Assembly: GCF_932274485.2 (NCBI RefSeq)
Contig: NC_065879.2
Coordinates: 64,873,459 to 64,937,458 of the forward strand
Origin: Patella vulgata
Lineage: Eukaryota; Mollusca; Gastropoda; Patellidae
Direction: 5' to 3'
DNA: 64,000 nt
Shown here: positions 1 to 11,091 of the stretch, piece after piece
Layout: every line of letters starts with the position of its first letter
Position numbering within the stretch: position 1 is the first letter of the stretch
The notes under the pieces: generated by a model
The model's input: the letters and a program-made list of their open reading frames with translations, nothing else
What the model was told of the DNA's origin: nothing
Database searches by the model: none
Position numbers and translations under genes: made by a program

Positions 1-1425
1 TATAAAGAAGAAATACCTACTTTATGTCTATAATATATCGGAGAAAGAAAACGTACTTACTTTATAATCATAATAAAACGGAGAAAGAATACTTATTTAC
101 GCCATGTCTATATTACAACGGTGAAAGAGGAAATACTTACTATACAGGCATACTACAACTGCGAAATGGGAAGTTATACTTACTTTATAACCATAATACA
201 AAAGAAGAAAGAAGAAGTACTTACTTTATAACTATAATAACGCTAAAGAAGAAGTACTAAGTTTGTGTCTATAATAAAACAGATAAAGTAGATGTACTTA
301 CTTTACGTCTATAATATCGGAGAAAGAAAATGTACTTACCGTATAACCATAATTCAACGAGAAAGAAGAAGAGGTACTTACTTTATAACTGTAATACATA
401 TAAAGAAGAAGTGCCTACTTCATGTCTATGATATATCGGAGAAAGAAAACGTACTTACTTTATAACCATAATAAAACGGAGAAAAAATATGTACTTACAC
501 CATGTCTATATTACAACGGAGAAAGAGGAAAAACTTACTTTATAAGTATACTACATCTGCGAAATAGACAGTTATACTTACTTTATAACCGTAATACAGC
601 AAAGAAAGAAGGAATACTAATTTTATAACCATAATAACGATAAAGAAGAAGTACCAACTTTATGTTTATGTATATAATAAACAGATAAAATAGATGTACT
701 TACTTTATAACCATAATAAAATGGGGAAAGAAGATGTGCTTACTCTATGTCTATATTACAACAGTGAAATGGGACATACTTACTTCATGTCTCTAATAAA
801 ACGGATAAAGAAATACTTACTTTATGTCTATGATGCAACTGTTAAAGAAGATGTGCTTACTTTTAGTTTGTTATATAACGGAGAAAGAAGATGTACTTAC
901 TTTATGTCTACAATATCGAATTTATGCACGTAGACTGTCGGTATACATTATGACAGAAAAAGAAGTACTTATTTTATGTCTATAATATAATGGAGAAAGA
1001 AGAGTCAAATGTTATGCACGTAGGATAACTTACTGTATGTCTATAATAAAAGGGATATGAAAGAAGTACTTACTGTATGTCTATAATATAATAGAGCAGG
1101 AATAAAGTAATTACTTTATGTCTATAACATAGCGTAGAAAGTAGATGTACATGCATTGAAATTGTGTGTATATAATATACAAAGGAAATATAATTTATAA
1201 AACGAACAAGAAAGAAGTACTTAATTATGTATAAAAAAATGAAGGGACAAGTAAAGGTACTTATTTTAAGCATGAATTGAAGTTGTGTATATATAATTTA
1301 CCAATGAATGTAGAATTTATATAACAAACAAGTACATGTAGTTTATTATGTGTCAAAATTGAGGGGAAAAGTAAAAGTACTCATTTTAAGCCTTTAATTT
1401 GAAGGCATGGTATGTCTATAAACTG
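1..1425 (+). repeat. Minisatellite array, block 1 (TATAACCATAAT linker)
   Basis: Head-to-tail units of about 38-40 bp, each with a core close to GTACTTACTTTA followed by a linker such as TATAACCATAATAAAACG and a purine box GGAGAAAGAA. Positions 1-280 and 399-660 match unit for unit, which shows a higher-order repeat of about 399 bp. Short open frames on both strands here are by-products of unit lengths near a multiple of three and are not genes. Units decay rightward, and from about 1,290 only fragments such as GTAAAAGTAC and TATGTCTATAA remain. The array enters from beyond the left edge. Confidence 0.9.
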
Positions 1426-1625
1426 CATAATGTTAAGACAATAATTGAGACTTCACATTTGATGTACAGAAAAGTATGTTTCTGTAAATTAACAGCGGTT
1501 TCAGTCTGGTTAATACAGCCCTAATTAATAATAGTAAATGTATGTTACGTTTAATGAATGGTTAGGTATTTTGTGTTTTTACTTAAATATTTCGTAAAAC
1601 AAACGGTAGTTCAGTGAAAAGCACG
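1426..1625. other. Spacer inside the array
   Basis: About 200 bp of AT-rich DNA without recognisable array units. No reading frame, RNA gene or mobile-element terminus was seen. It may be strongly decayed array or the remnant of an insertion. Confidence 0.5.
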
Positions 1626-3934
1626 TTTCACTGAGAAAGTAAAAGTATCTACTTTCTGTCTGTAGAATGTTGAAGGCAATAGGGAAAGCACTCATTGCAT
1701 GCCCAAACAGTGTTGGAGATACTGCCCTTATGTATATACAATAAGTAAGAAAGTAAGGGTACTTTCTTTATACCTATATGATGGTGAAGACAGTAGGAGA
1801 AGTGCTTACTTTATGCCCATATATTGTTAGAACAAGAGAAGAATAACGATAATTGAGAAAGTACAAAACTTACTTTATGTCTGTAGGATGGTGACAAAAT
1901 GGGAAATACTTACTTTATGTCCATACACATACAGTGTTACAGAGAGAAGAGTAAGGGTACGGTACTGACAGTGTTATAGAGAATAGACTTTATGTCTATA
2001 CAATAATTGAGAAAGTTGAAGTACTTACTTTACCTCTGTATGATGGTGAAGAACATGTGAGAAGTACTTACTTTATGTCAATATAGAGTTAAAGCGATAA
2101 GAGTAATGGTGTTTCTTTATGTTTATATTTATTGAGAAAGCAAAATTACTACCTTTTGTGTCTGCATGACGGTGACAAAAGAAGAAGTACTTACTTTGTG
2201 TCCATACAATGTTAAAGAGAAAGAAGAGTAACGGTGCTGACTTAATGCCTATACAATACTTGGAAAAAATTAAAGTACTTACTTTCTGTCTGTAGGTTGT
2301 TGACCACAATAGGAGAAGTACTTACTATATATTCAGTGTTAGAGGGAAAAAAGTAACGGTACATTCTTTATGTTTATACACTAATTGAGAAAAAATGGTA
2401 CTTACTGTTAGTCTGTATGATGATGATAATAGATGTACTTACTTTGTGTTCATTCATTACGAGATGGTGAGCAGAGTAACGATACCAACGTTATGTCTAT
2501 ACAATAATTGACAACGTTAAAGTACTTACTTTCCGTATGTAGGTTAGGTCCATACAATGTTAGTGAGAACGAAGAGTAACGGTGCTGGATTTATGCCTAT
2601 ACAATACTTGAAAAAATTAAAGTGCTTACTTTCTGTCTGTTGGATGGTGAACACAATGGAAGAAGTACTTACTGTACGTATGTTCAGTGTTAGAGAGAGA
2701 AGAGTAACAGAAACGGTACTGGTTTTATGTATATACAATAATTAAGAAATTAAAAGTACTTACTGTCTGTGTGTAGTGTAGTGGCGAAATTCGAGAAGTG
2801 CTTACTTTATGCCCATATATTGTTACAACAAAAGAAGAATAACGATAATTGAGAAAGTACAAATACTTACTTTATGTCTGTAGGATGGTGAAAATATGGG
2901 AACTACTTACTTTATGTCCATACACATACAGTGTTACAGAGGGAAGAGTAAAGGTACTGACAGTGTAAAGGTACTGACAGTGTTATAGAGAGTCGACTTT
3001 ATGCCTATACAAAAATCGAGAAAGTAGAAGTACTTACTTTTTCTCCGTAGGCTGGTAAAGAAAATGTTAAAAGTCTTTACTTTATGTATATATGATATTT
3101 GAGAATGTAAAGTTACTTACTTTTTGTCTGTATAGCAAATCTACTTACTCTCTGTTTGTATGACGGTAAAAATAGAAAAAAATACTTACTTTATGTCCAT
3201 ATAATGTTAGAAAGAGAGAAGAGTAACGGTGCCGACTTCATGTCTATACAGTACTTGATAATAAGAGAAGTACTTACTGTATGTCCATACAATGTTAGAG
3301 AGAAAGGCGAGTAACGGTGCTGACTTAATGCCCATACAATAATTACAAAAATAAAAGTACTTACTTTCTGTCTGTAGGTGAACAAATTGGGAGAAGTACT
3401 TACTTTATGTCCACACATAAGAGAGAGAGAGAGAGGGGGGGGGGGCTTACTTTGTGTTTATGCAGTAATTGAGAAAGTAAAAGTACTTACTGTCTGTCTG
3501 TAGGATGGTAGAAATATGAGATAAACTGACTATATGTTCAAATCATGTCTAGATAGAGAACAAAGTAGGTGGTGCTGACTTTACGTCTATACAATGTTAG
3601 GGAGAGTAACGGTGCTGACTTGAAAAAGTAAAAGTGCCTACTCTCTGTATGTAGGATTGTGAACAAAATGGGCGAAGTATTGACTTATTTCAATACAGTG
3701 TTAGAGAGAAAAGAGTACCGGTGCTGAATTTATGTCTATACAATTATTGAGGAAGTAAAAGTATTTACTTATGTGCATATAGTGTTAGAGAGAAGAGTAA
3801 CGGTACTGACATTATGTCTGCAGGATAGTTAAAATAGGAGAAGTACTTACTTTATGTCTATACAATAATTGACGAAGTAAAGTAGAGTAATCGCATTCAT
3901 GCGGTATATCTAAAATCACAGACTTCATGTCTAT
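1626..3934 (+). repeat. Minisatellite array, block 2 (TATGTCTATACAATG linker)
   Basis: Units of about 40-43 bp alternate between three linker types: TATGTCTATACAATG, TCTGTCTGTAGGATGGTG, and a type with GAGTAACGGTGCTGAC in place of the core. These follow one another as a loose three- or four-unit higher-order pattern, for example 2,150-2,330, 2,555-2,700 and 3,190-3,420. Near-identical blocks recur at 30.0-30.8 kb and, more diverged, at 13.9-14.3 kb. A short GA tract running into a G tract lies at 3,421-3,446. All cores point the same way. Confidence 0.9.
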
Positions 3935-4093
3935 TTAAAATACAGATGTGGCGTCACCCTTTGACGTTGGCGTACCATTATTTCAAATAATGGTACGGGC
4001 AATATGCCAAGCGTACATTATTTATACTAGTTGAAATTTTGGCCCCGCATGACGTATTTTATTGCAAAGCACGTGCGAGTGTCTGTATTTTAA
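3935..4093. mobile_element. Short MITE-like element with 12-bp inverted ends
   Basis: TTAAAATACAGA at 3,935-3,946 is matched by its exact reverse complement TCTGTATTTTAA at 4,082-4,093, giving a 159-bp element. The ends are the inner part of the terminal repeat of the larger MITE family at 10,726, 48,004 and 54,750 (CAATCTGATTAAAATACAGA), so this may be a short relative. The interior has TGACG-type motifs, as in that family, and a perfect 25-bp palindrome. No target-site duplication is obvious. Confidence 0.5.
3972..3996. repeat. Perfect 25-bp palindrome
   Basis: GTACCATTATTT and its exact reverse complement AAATAATGGTAC are separated by a single C. It lies inside the MITE-like element. Confidence 0.85.
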
Positions 4094-4430
4094 GCTGTTT
4101 AATGGTCTCGAGCTTAAGACATTGCGTAATATATGTTTTAATCTATTACTTAATGTCTCGCTCTCGAACAATACGATCAAAAAGTAAAATAATTTTCTTT
4201 GCGTCTATATAAAAACGGAAAGAGTAGACGCATTACACTGTCTATACACTGATAGAGCAAGTATAAGTACTTACTTTATGTTTATATAATATCGGATAGA
4301 GTGGATTTACTTTTCGTCCATAAAATAATTAAAAAGTAAAAAAGCTCTTTCTTTATGTATATATGAAACGGGAGTAGAGTATTGGCTCTTACTTTAGGTC
4401 TATGCAAGTAAAGTGGCTTAGGCTATGTCT
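4094..4430. other. Spacer with degraded array units
   Basis: The first 80 bp or so are unique. From about 4,160 diverged units reappear (ACTTACTTTATGTTTATATAAT, GAGTAGAGTATTGGCTCTTACTTT and similar), so the array continues up to the mariner insertion. Confidence 0.6.
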
Positions 4431-5232
4431 ACGAGGACTGGCTGAAAATTCTAAGCCTGAAACGGATAGATAAATTGTTTGAAATAAACGTTTGCCACCA
4501 ACAAGTACAAGCATTGAATGAATCACAGACATAAGAACTACAACTGTAGTGTTATTGTTGTCTTCGTACCAGACCATCTTGTGAACACACCCATTGAAAT
4601 CACCAGAAATGGACAAAACTGACTATAGGACAGCCATAAAGCATCTGCAATTGAAAGGACTAACCCCAACAAAGATATATCCTGACATGGTCTCAAATTT
4701 AGGGGATGCTGACCCTTCCTTTTTAACAGTGGCAGAGAGAGCCTTGGCGATGACTCGGGTCCGGAAAGGCGATCAACAGCAGCCATTCAAAAATACATTA
4801 CCCGGGTCCATGACATGGTGATGACTGATCAACGAATGACCACCCGACATATTGCCACTTTGTGGGCATCTCTCGTGAGAGGATTCAGCACATTATCGCC
4901 AACCAGTTCGGAATGACAAAAGTTTCTGCAAGATGGGTAACAAAGCTCCTGACTGCGGATCAGTGACAGCCCTGATAAGTAGATCCTGATAATGTTTTGG
5001 CAGATTTGTAACCATAGATGAGCCCTGCTTCCAAAAAGGAAAATGGAACTAGCCCGTCGTCATTTTCCTAGTAATGATGACCTCATGTCGGCCTTGAACG
5101 ACATTTTTAGGGTGGCGGAAGAAAACTTCTTTCTGGCCGGCATCTAGGGATTATGTAGAAAAATAAATGGAAATCATCGACTTTGTACAATTCTTTCTCA
5201 GACAGGCTTAGAACTTTTCAGTCAGCCCTCGT
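4431..5232 (+). mobile_element. Mariner-family DNA transposon, internally deleted
   Basis: The left end ACGAGGACTGGCTGAAAA at 4,431 is mirrored at the right end: the reverse complement of 5,203-5,232 begins ACGAGGGCTGACTGAAAA, and both continue into TCTAAGCCTG. These match mariner-type terminal repeats. Between them lie transposase remains on the plus strand, preceded by a 5' leader of about 150 bp. The element is about 802 bp against about 1.3 kb for a whole mariner. The missing part is the catalytic core, between the first conserved acidic block and the C-terminal tail. The expected TA flanks are not clearly preserved. It sits in the array, with diverged units on both sides. Confidence 0.85.
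4609..5165 (+). pseudogene. Mariner (SETMAR/Mos1-like) transposase pseudogene
   Basis: The ATG at 4,609 opens MDKTDYRTAIKHLQLKGLTP, the N-terminal helix-turn-helix of mariner transposases (family pattern YR..IKFL.L.G.TP..I). The frame is lost after about 50 residues and ends at 4,819. A second helix-turn-helix block, with TTRHIA, RERIQHIIANQFGM and KVSARWVTKLLTADQ, is readable in other frames from about 4,830 to 4,966. An in-frame stop precedes TIDEPC at about 5,017, which corresponds to the first catalytic Asp block. The sequence then jumps to SNDDLMSALNDIFRVAEENF at about 5,070-5,135, the family C terminus. The second and third catalytic acidic residues fall in the deleted interval, so no active enzyme can be made. 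It binds with the element's own terminal repeats as context. The family call is confident; the exact subfamily is not. Confidence 0.85.
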
Positions 5233-6230
5233 GATATAAATAACAAAATTGCTTACTTTATGTCTACAAAGGTACGAACATAGTTAAGTAAAATTGCCTA
5301 CTTTACATCTTTATTGAAGACCAATTTCATGTCTATAGGGTGATGGAATTAGCAGAAGTACTTACTTTATGTCTATAGGGTGATGGAAATAGTAGAAGTA
5401 CTTACTTTATGTCTATTTTGATCAAGAGAGATAAGTAGGACCTCCAGAAAGGGGTGGAGAGAGATGATAACAATGGCACTTACTGCATGCCTTTATCTAG
5501 ATGGGAGAGAGAGAGAGAGAGAGTCTTTGTCTATAGAATCGTGGAATTAATAGAAATACTGATTGTATGTATATATGAGAGTAGATTATAATAACTTACT
5601 GTATGTATAATGATGGAGAAAGAATATAGCATTTGCTTTCAGTATATACAATGATGGAGAAAGAATATACCACTTACTTTCAGTATATACAATGATGGAG
5701 AAGGAAAATAGCATTTATTTTCGGTATACAATAATGGAGAAATAATAAAGTACTTACTTTCAGTATATACAATGATGGAGAAAGAAAATAACATTCACTT
5801 TCAGTATACAATAATGGAGAAAGAATAAAGCACTTACTTTCAGTATATACAATGATGGAGTACAAAAATACACCTTACTTTCAGTATACAATAATGGAGA
5901 AATAATAAAGTACTTACTTTCAGTATATACAATGATGGAGAAAAAAATACACCTTCCTTTCAGTATATAAAATGATGGAGAAAGAATACAGCATTTACGT
6001 TCGGTATACAATAAAGAAGAAAGAATAAATCACTTACTTTTAGTATATACAATGATGGAGAGAGCAACGATTGAAAAGGTGAAAGAACTAAATTTGTGTT
6101 TATAGGCTTTAATACTTACTTTATGTCTATGTAATGACACGGAGAGACTAAAAGTACTTACGTTTTTTATATACAATGTTTGATACAGTAAATATAATTG
6201 TATCTATACAATGATTTCAAAGGAAATATA
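5233..6230 (+). repeat. Minisatellite array, block 3 (TCAGTATATACAATGATGG linker)
   Basis: After a short stretch of TATGTCTATAGGGTGATGG units (5,330-5,420) and a GA tract at 5,505-5,523, a homogeneous subfamily runs from about 5,590 to 6,060. Its units are about 38-42 bp, with cores CACTTACTTTCAGTATA and purine box GGAGAAAGAATA. The paired alternation of TATATACAATG and TATACAATAATGG linkers gives a two-unit period of about 80 bp. Confidence 0.88.
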
Positions 6231-7330
6231 CTTACTGTTTGTCAATAACATGGTGGAAATAGGCGAAGTACTTACTGTATGTCTACATAATGTATTGGCT
6301 GGATTAAAAAGTTTACTTTATGTCTAAAAACCCTTACTGCGTAGAGTACTATATGTCTAAAAACATTGTATGTGTGTCTATACGATATAAAGAGTGGAGT
6401 AAAATGTTTACTGTATGTCTACAAGCACTTACGGCATATCTACATGATGTAAGTAGTGGAGTACAAAGTTTACTGTATGTTAAAAACACTTACTGTATGT
6501 CTGACTATATGCTGTAGGGAGTAGAGTAAAGTGTGTCTAAAAGCACTTACTGTATGTCTATATGATGTAGAAAGTAGTGCAAAAGTATACCGTATGTCTA
6601 AAAGCACTTATTGTATGTCTGTTTGATGTAGAGAATGGAGTAAAACAAAATCTAAAAGTACTTACTGTATGTCTATATGATGTAGAGAGTAGTCTGTATG
6701 TCTATTTAATGTAGGGAGTAGAGTAAAATAACATACGGTATGTCTAAAAGTACTTACTGTATGATTAAATGATGTAGAGAGTAGAGTAAAAAGTTTACTG
6801 CATGTATAAAACACTTACTTCATCTCTATTTGGTGTGGAGAGTAGAGTAAAACGTTTACTGTATGTATAAAACACTTACTGCATTTCTATTTTCTGTAGG
6901 GAGTAGAGTAAAAAGTTTACTGCATGTATAAAACACTTACTTCATCTCTATTTGTTGTAGAGAGTAGAGTAAAAAGTTTATTGTATGTATACAACACTTA
7001 CTGCATTTCTGTTTGTTGTAGGGACTAGAGTAAAAAGTTTACTGCATGTATAAAACACTTACTTCATCTCTGTTTGGTGTGGAGAGTAGAGTAAAAAGTT
7101 TATTGTATGTATAAAACACTTACTGCATTTTTATTTGTTGTAGGAAGTAGAGCAAAAAGTTTACGGTAGGTCCAAAAGCACTTACTGTATGTCTAGTTGA
7201 TATCGAGAATAGAATAAAATAAAATCCTGTATGTCTAAAAGTACTTACTGTATGTCTATATGATGTAGAGAGTAGAGCATTTTTATTTTATGTCTAAAAG
7301 CACTACTCTATATAATTAGGGAGAGGCTAC
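6231..7330 (+). repeat. Minisatellite array, block 4 (AAAGCACTTACTGTATG)
   Basis: Units pair a full core (AAAGCACTTACTGTATGTC) with a shortened one (AAAAGTTTACTGCATGTA). They are joined by ATGTAGAGAGTAGAGTAAAA, which gives a two-unit period of about 75-80 bp repeated a dozen or so times. The polarity is the same as in the flanking blocks. Confidence 0.88.
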
Positions 7331-9080
7331 CCTAAAAGTACTTACTTTACATATGTAGTGACTAAGAAAGTTACAGTACCTATTTTATATAATGAATTGT
7401 AGAACTATGTCCGTACAGTGATGGAGATAGTAGACTGAACATACTTACTTTAAGATTGAGAAAGTGAAAGTACCTACTTATTTCGTGTCTCTATAATGAT
7501 CGAAGGAGACAAAATGCTTGTCTAGATTATGATTGACCAATTAAATGTACTTACCTTGTATCTATATCATGACCGAAGGATAAAAATTACTCACTTTACT
7601 TTATGTCTAAACCTTCATTTAAAAAGTAAAAAGGCTTACTTTTTGTGTAGATAATGGTGGGAAGGATATAATTACTTTTTTATGCTATAGAATGATTGAG
7701 AACACAAAAGCACTTATTTTATGTCTATCCACTGGTAAAGGATAAGAAGTACTTACTTTATGTTGTACAATGGGGGTGAAAGTAGAGAAAGGGTACTTAC
7801 TTGGTGTTTATACACTGATAGAGAAATGTGTATCTTTTTATGTCTACAGAATGGTGAAAAGAGTAAAGGTATTTATTTTACATTATGTTTATACCATGAC
7901 AGAGAGAGAAGGGTGTGTGATGGAAGTACTTACACTATATCTGTACACTGCTGGAGAGTGTATAGTAAAAGTACTCACTTTATGTCTATACTAGGGATGT
8001 CAAACATGCGGCCCACCAAGGGTTTAAATGTGGCCCGTATGTCATAGATATCTAAGTTGTATGTAATACAAGAGAACATTGTGTATAATGTGTAACGATT
8101 TAAGTCACATAAATTAATGAAATTGTCTTTATCTTGAAATTTTCGTATATCGCCAACACACTTGATGTAAAATTTTAGATCATATGACCCCTGAATTGAA
8201 ATGAGTTTGACACCCCTGGTCTATACAATGATGGGACGAGTACAATTACTTACTTTATGACTATACGTCAGTGACGTGCATAGAGAGGGCAGAAGAAGGG
8301 GTGACGATGTGTGTGTGTGGGGGGGGGGGGGCGCATCGAATCAAAGAGTAAAATTAAACTACGTTTCTTTGTTAATTTATCGCTATTAACTTTGATGTAC
8401 ACACTGACCTACTTAATTCGAATAAAATGTTGATACAATGATTACGAGCAGAGTAAAGGTACATGTACTTATTTTACGTCTATAGAATGGTGAAAATAGT
8501 AAAATTACCTACTTTATGTATATACAAGATGATAGAGGATAAGGATAAGAAGTACCGTGGTGGAGAGAGTGGAGTAAACGTACTTACTTGATGTCTATAC
8601 ACTGACAGAAAAATAAGATTACCTATTTTATATCTATAGACATGATTGAAAGTGTTTACTTTATTCGAATAAAATGTTTATTTCATCTATCATGAGAGAA
8701 GGCGTAGAAATATGATTTCCATACCATGATGGAAATAGCAGACTAAACATACATGTATAATAATTGATTGAGAAAGTAAATGTACTTACTTTGTGTCTAC
8801 GTACATGATCGTAGCATAAGAAACACTTACTTTATGTTGATACAATGATTACGAGCAGAGTAAAGGTACTTACTTTACGTCTATAGAATGGTGAAAACCG
8901 TAAAATTACCTACTTTATATATATACAAAATGATAGAGAGAGTAGGGTTAATGCACTTATTTTATTTAAGAGTAGATGTATGCCCACGCAATGATGGAGA
9001 TAGTAAAGTAAAACTATTTACATTATGTCTAGAGAATGATTGAAAGTAGACTAAAATGCATACTCTATGATTGACTGAAA
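7331..9080 (+). repeat. Minisatellite array, block 5 (mixed, degraded)
   Basis: Diverged units with linkers TATGTCTATACACTGATAG and TACGTCTATAGAATGGTGAAA. The pair around 8,425-8,545 is repeated at about 8,835-8,940, showing a local duplication with 400-bp spacing. A GT tract running into a G13-14 run lies at about 8,309-8,331. The block is interrupted by the hAT element at 7,992-8,218. Confidence 0.8.
7984..8226. mobile_element. Non-autonomous hAT-type element with intact target duplication
   Basis: The 227-bp element (7,992-8,218) begins TAGGGATGTCAAAC and ends GTTTGACACCCCTG, the imperfect inverse. These match the CAGGGGTGTCAAAC ends of the hAT-Charlie type. Both sides carry the 8-bp direct repeat GTCTATAC (7,984-7,991 and 8,219-8,226), the size expected for hAT. 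The duplicated octamer is itself part of an array linker, so the element landed inside a unit after the array existed. The interior has no coding capacity. Confidence 0.85.
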
Positions 9081-9840
9081 ACGTAAGATTTGCTTAAATT
9101 ACAAGAGAAAAGAGCGCGGGGATAAATTTATTAACAAGGGGTGAGTTGAAGTGTTTATGAAAATGGAAAGTCTGACTTTGATAAAGCAAAGAGGAGTATA
9201 GATATACTTGCCTTTAAAGAATAGGGTTAATTTTGTGGTAGCTAGATCAATAATTAATGTTTTATTCCATTAGTTATATTTTTACATCTTAGACTAGCAG
9301 TCCTAACGTTAATAGAATAACGTAGATTGTAGAAGAAATCAAAAAGTATTACCTTAGTTTAAGAAAAGAGTGAGTTGTGACTTTGTCTCTTACCTTAATA
9401 GACTGAGACGTAGAGATTCGCTGTACTTAAACATACATTATGCAAGAGCTAAATCTGCCTATTGCAGGTCTTTCTTTAGGCCTGAGATGTTATCTAAATT
9501 ATTAATTAGACATTAATTAACTTATCCAGACCATAATCAACTCTAGATGACATCGCTAGCCTGCGATCTTTAATGGATTATGAGCCGATTTACTGCATAA
9601 CTTTCCTTTACGATTTAACGATTAAATGGATAATCGAGACTATGCCGTTTATCGTACTGACTTTAGTAATGATGATCGAGGCTAGGCGGAAATTTCATTC
9701 GCATAGTTCTCGGTTCATAGTGGATGAATTTGAATGAAATTTTCAGCAAATTGATTTACATTATCTAATTTTTAACTATTATAGTGAGAACTGCCAACTC
9801 GTTATCGAATCTCCCATAATGTATCTTTAATGAGAGATTA
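9081..9840. other. Spacer containing a diverged dispersed repeat
   Basis: Array units stop near 9,080. Positions about 9,428-9,780 share patches with the reverse complement of 43,741-43,985: AGAGCTAAATCTGCCT, ATTAATTAGACAT, CCATAATCAA and TGAAATTTTCA, in the same order. I read this as two old copies of one dispersed element in opposite orientation. There is no reading frame and no clear terminal structure. The remainder is unrecognised. Confidence 0.45.
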
Positions 9841-10420
9841 GTAATTCTTACTTAAATAGAACAACAACTATAGTAGACGCATTTACTTACATTTAGAAGA
9901 TAACAGACATTATACGTTCTTAACATTCACATAACAACAGGTATAGTAGACGTATTTAATAGAACAGCAGACAGTAGAAGTTCTCCATTCAACAGAAGAA
10001 CACGCATAGTAGACATGCTTATTCACAATAGCGGAGAGAGTACACGTATTACCATTTAGAGTATACCAGAGTGTAAAAGTTCTTGCATTAATGGAATAAC
10101 AAGAGTAGCAGTCCCAACATTAATATAGTAACGTAGACAGTAGAAGTGCTAACTTTACTAAAATAGTGGAGACAGCAGCGGTTCTTACTTTAACACAGCA
10201 ACGGAGAGAACAGAACTACTTACTTTAATATAATAACGTAGGTAATATAAATGCTTAACAAAACAAATAATTATAGAAAAGAGTAATATACGTACTTACT
10301 TTAGTATAATAAAGGATATAGTATATTGTCTTACCATAAAAATATAACAAAGACGGTAGAAGAATTTCATACAATACATTGTACATGTAAGTACTTACTT
10401 TAATGCATCTAGAGAGTATA
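9841..10420 (+). repeat. Minisatellite array, block 6 (AGTAGAAGTTCTTAC type)
   Basis: Degenerate units with the core shifted to GTTCTTACTTTAA or GTACTTACTTTAATATAATA, and linkers ending AACGTAGACAGTAGAAG. The period is about 40 bp but irregular. Similar units resume at 11,150. Confidence 0.75.
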
Positions 10421-10725
10421 AATTATATAGGCGCACATGCTTCACTATGAGAAGTGGATTTAATATAATATCGGCGGAAGCAGTGTCGAAGAAGAATATC
10501 TATTTCAATAAATAACGAGGGTTTTTTTTTCATAACTTGACGATTAGTTTGATTATTTGTACGTGTTGATATATGGGATTGTTTCAATTTTCGAACTGTG
10601 CAGCAATACACCACATACTTATAGGATGTGTATATTTTGGTTTGGCAAGAAATGCCATGTGAAGATGTAAATTGGAAACATCTAAATTACAGTTTCATAT
10701 TAGTAAATCCACTTACTAAGTACAT
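10421..10725. other. Unique spacer
   Basis: AT-rich DNA without array units. A minus-strand frame of about 60 codons is present, but it has no recognisable domain and no supporting signals, so no gene is called. Confidence 0.4.
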
Positions 10726-11091
10726 AAATCTGATTAATATACAGATCTATAATTCGTTTCGTTTTATGATACTCTCGATGGCCTACACCACATGAAGATA
10801 TGACAAGTTGTACTGGAAGGTCGTGTTGGTCATATGGACGGCTTTTGACCTATGACGTCAGACATTGATTAATCAATCAGCGTTGGCGTTTCTAGTGGTT
10901 TACCCATAGTTCCGTTCATGACACGCCAAGAACTCGCCGTAAAAGACCGTTTCATTGGCTAATCCCTCACTTCAACAAAACCGCCGGTAATATAACAACC
11001 CTTTCAGATCCTAGTGCAGTAAAGACCAGTAAAAAGAAATTTTGAAGTATAAAAAACGAAACGAAATGGGATCTGTGTTTTAATAAGATTG
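10726..11091. mobile_element. TIR MITE family, copy 1
   Basis: The ends are versions of CAATCTGATTAAAATACAGA and its reverse complement. Just inside lie TTCGTTTCGTTTTATGATAC on the left and TATAAAAAACGAAACGAAAT on the right, so the inverted terminal structure is about 45 bp. The interior has a conserved stretch with TATGACGTCA, ATTGATTAATCAAT and GGCGTTTCTAGTGG, shared with the copies at 48,004 (opposite orientation) and 54,750. It is about 366 bp with no coding capacity, so it depends on a transposase elsewhere. I cannot assign the superfamily. Confidence 0.75.

Noticed and set aside
1-1425. Telomeric or subtelomeric repeats
   Set aside because: No TTAGGG-type or other short telomere motif in tandem anywhere in the window.
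4389-4786. Minus-strand frames opposite the mariner
   Set aside because: They lie antisense to the recognisable transposase and match nothing.
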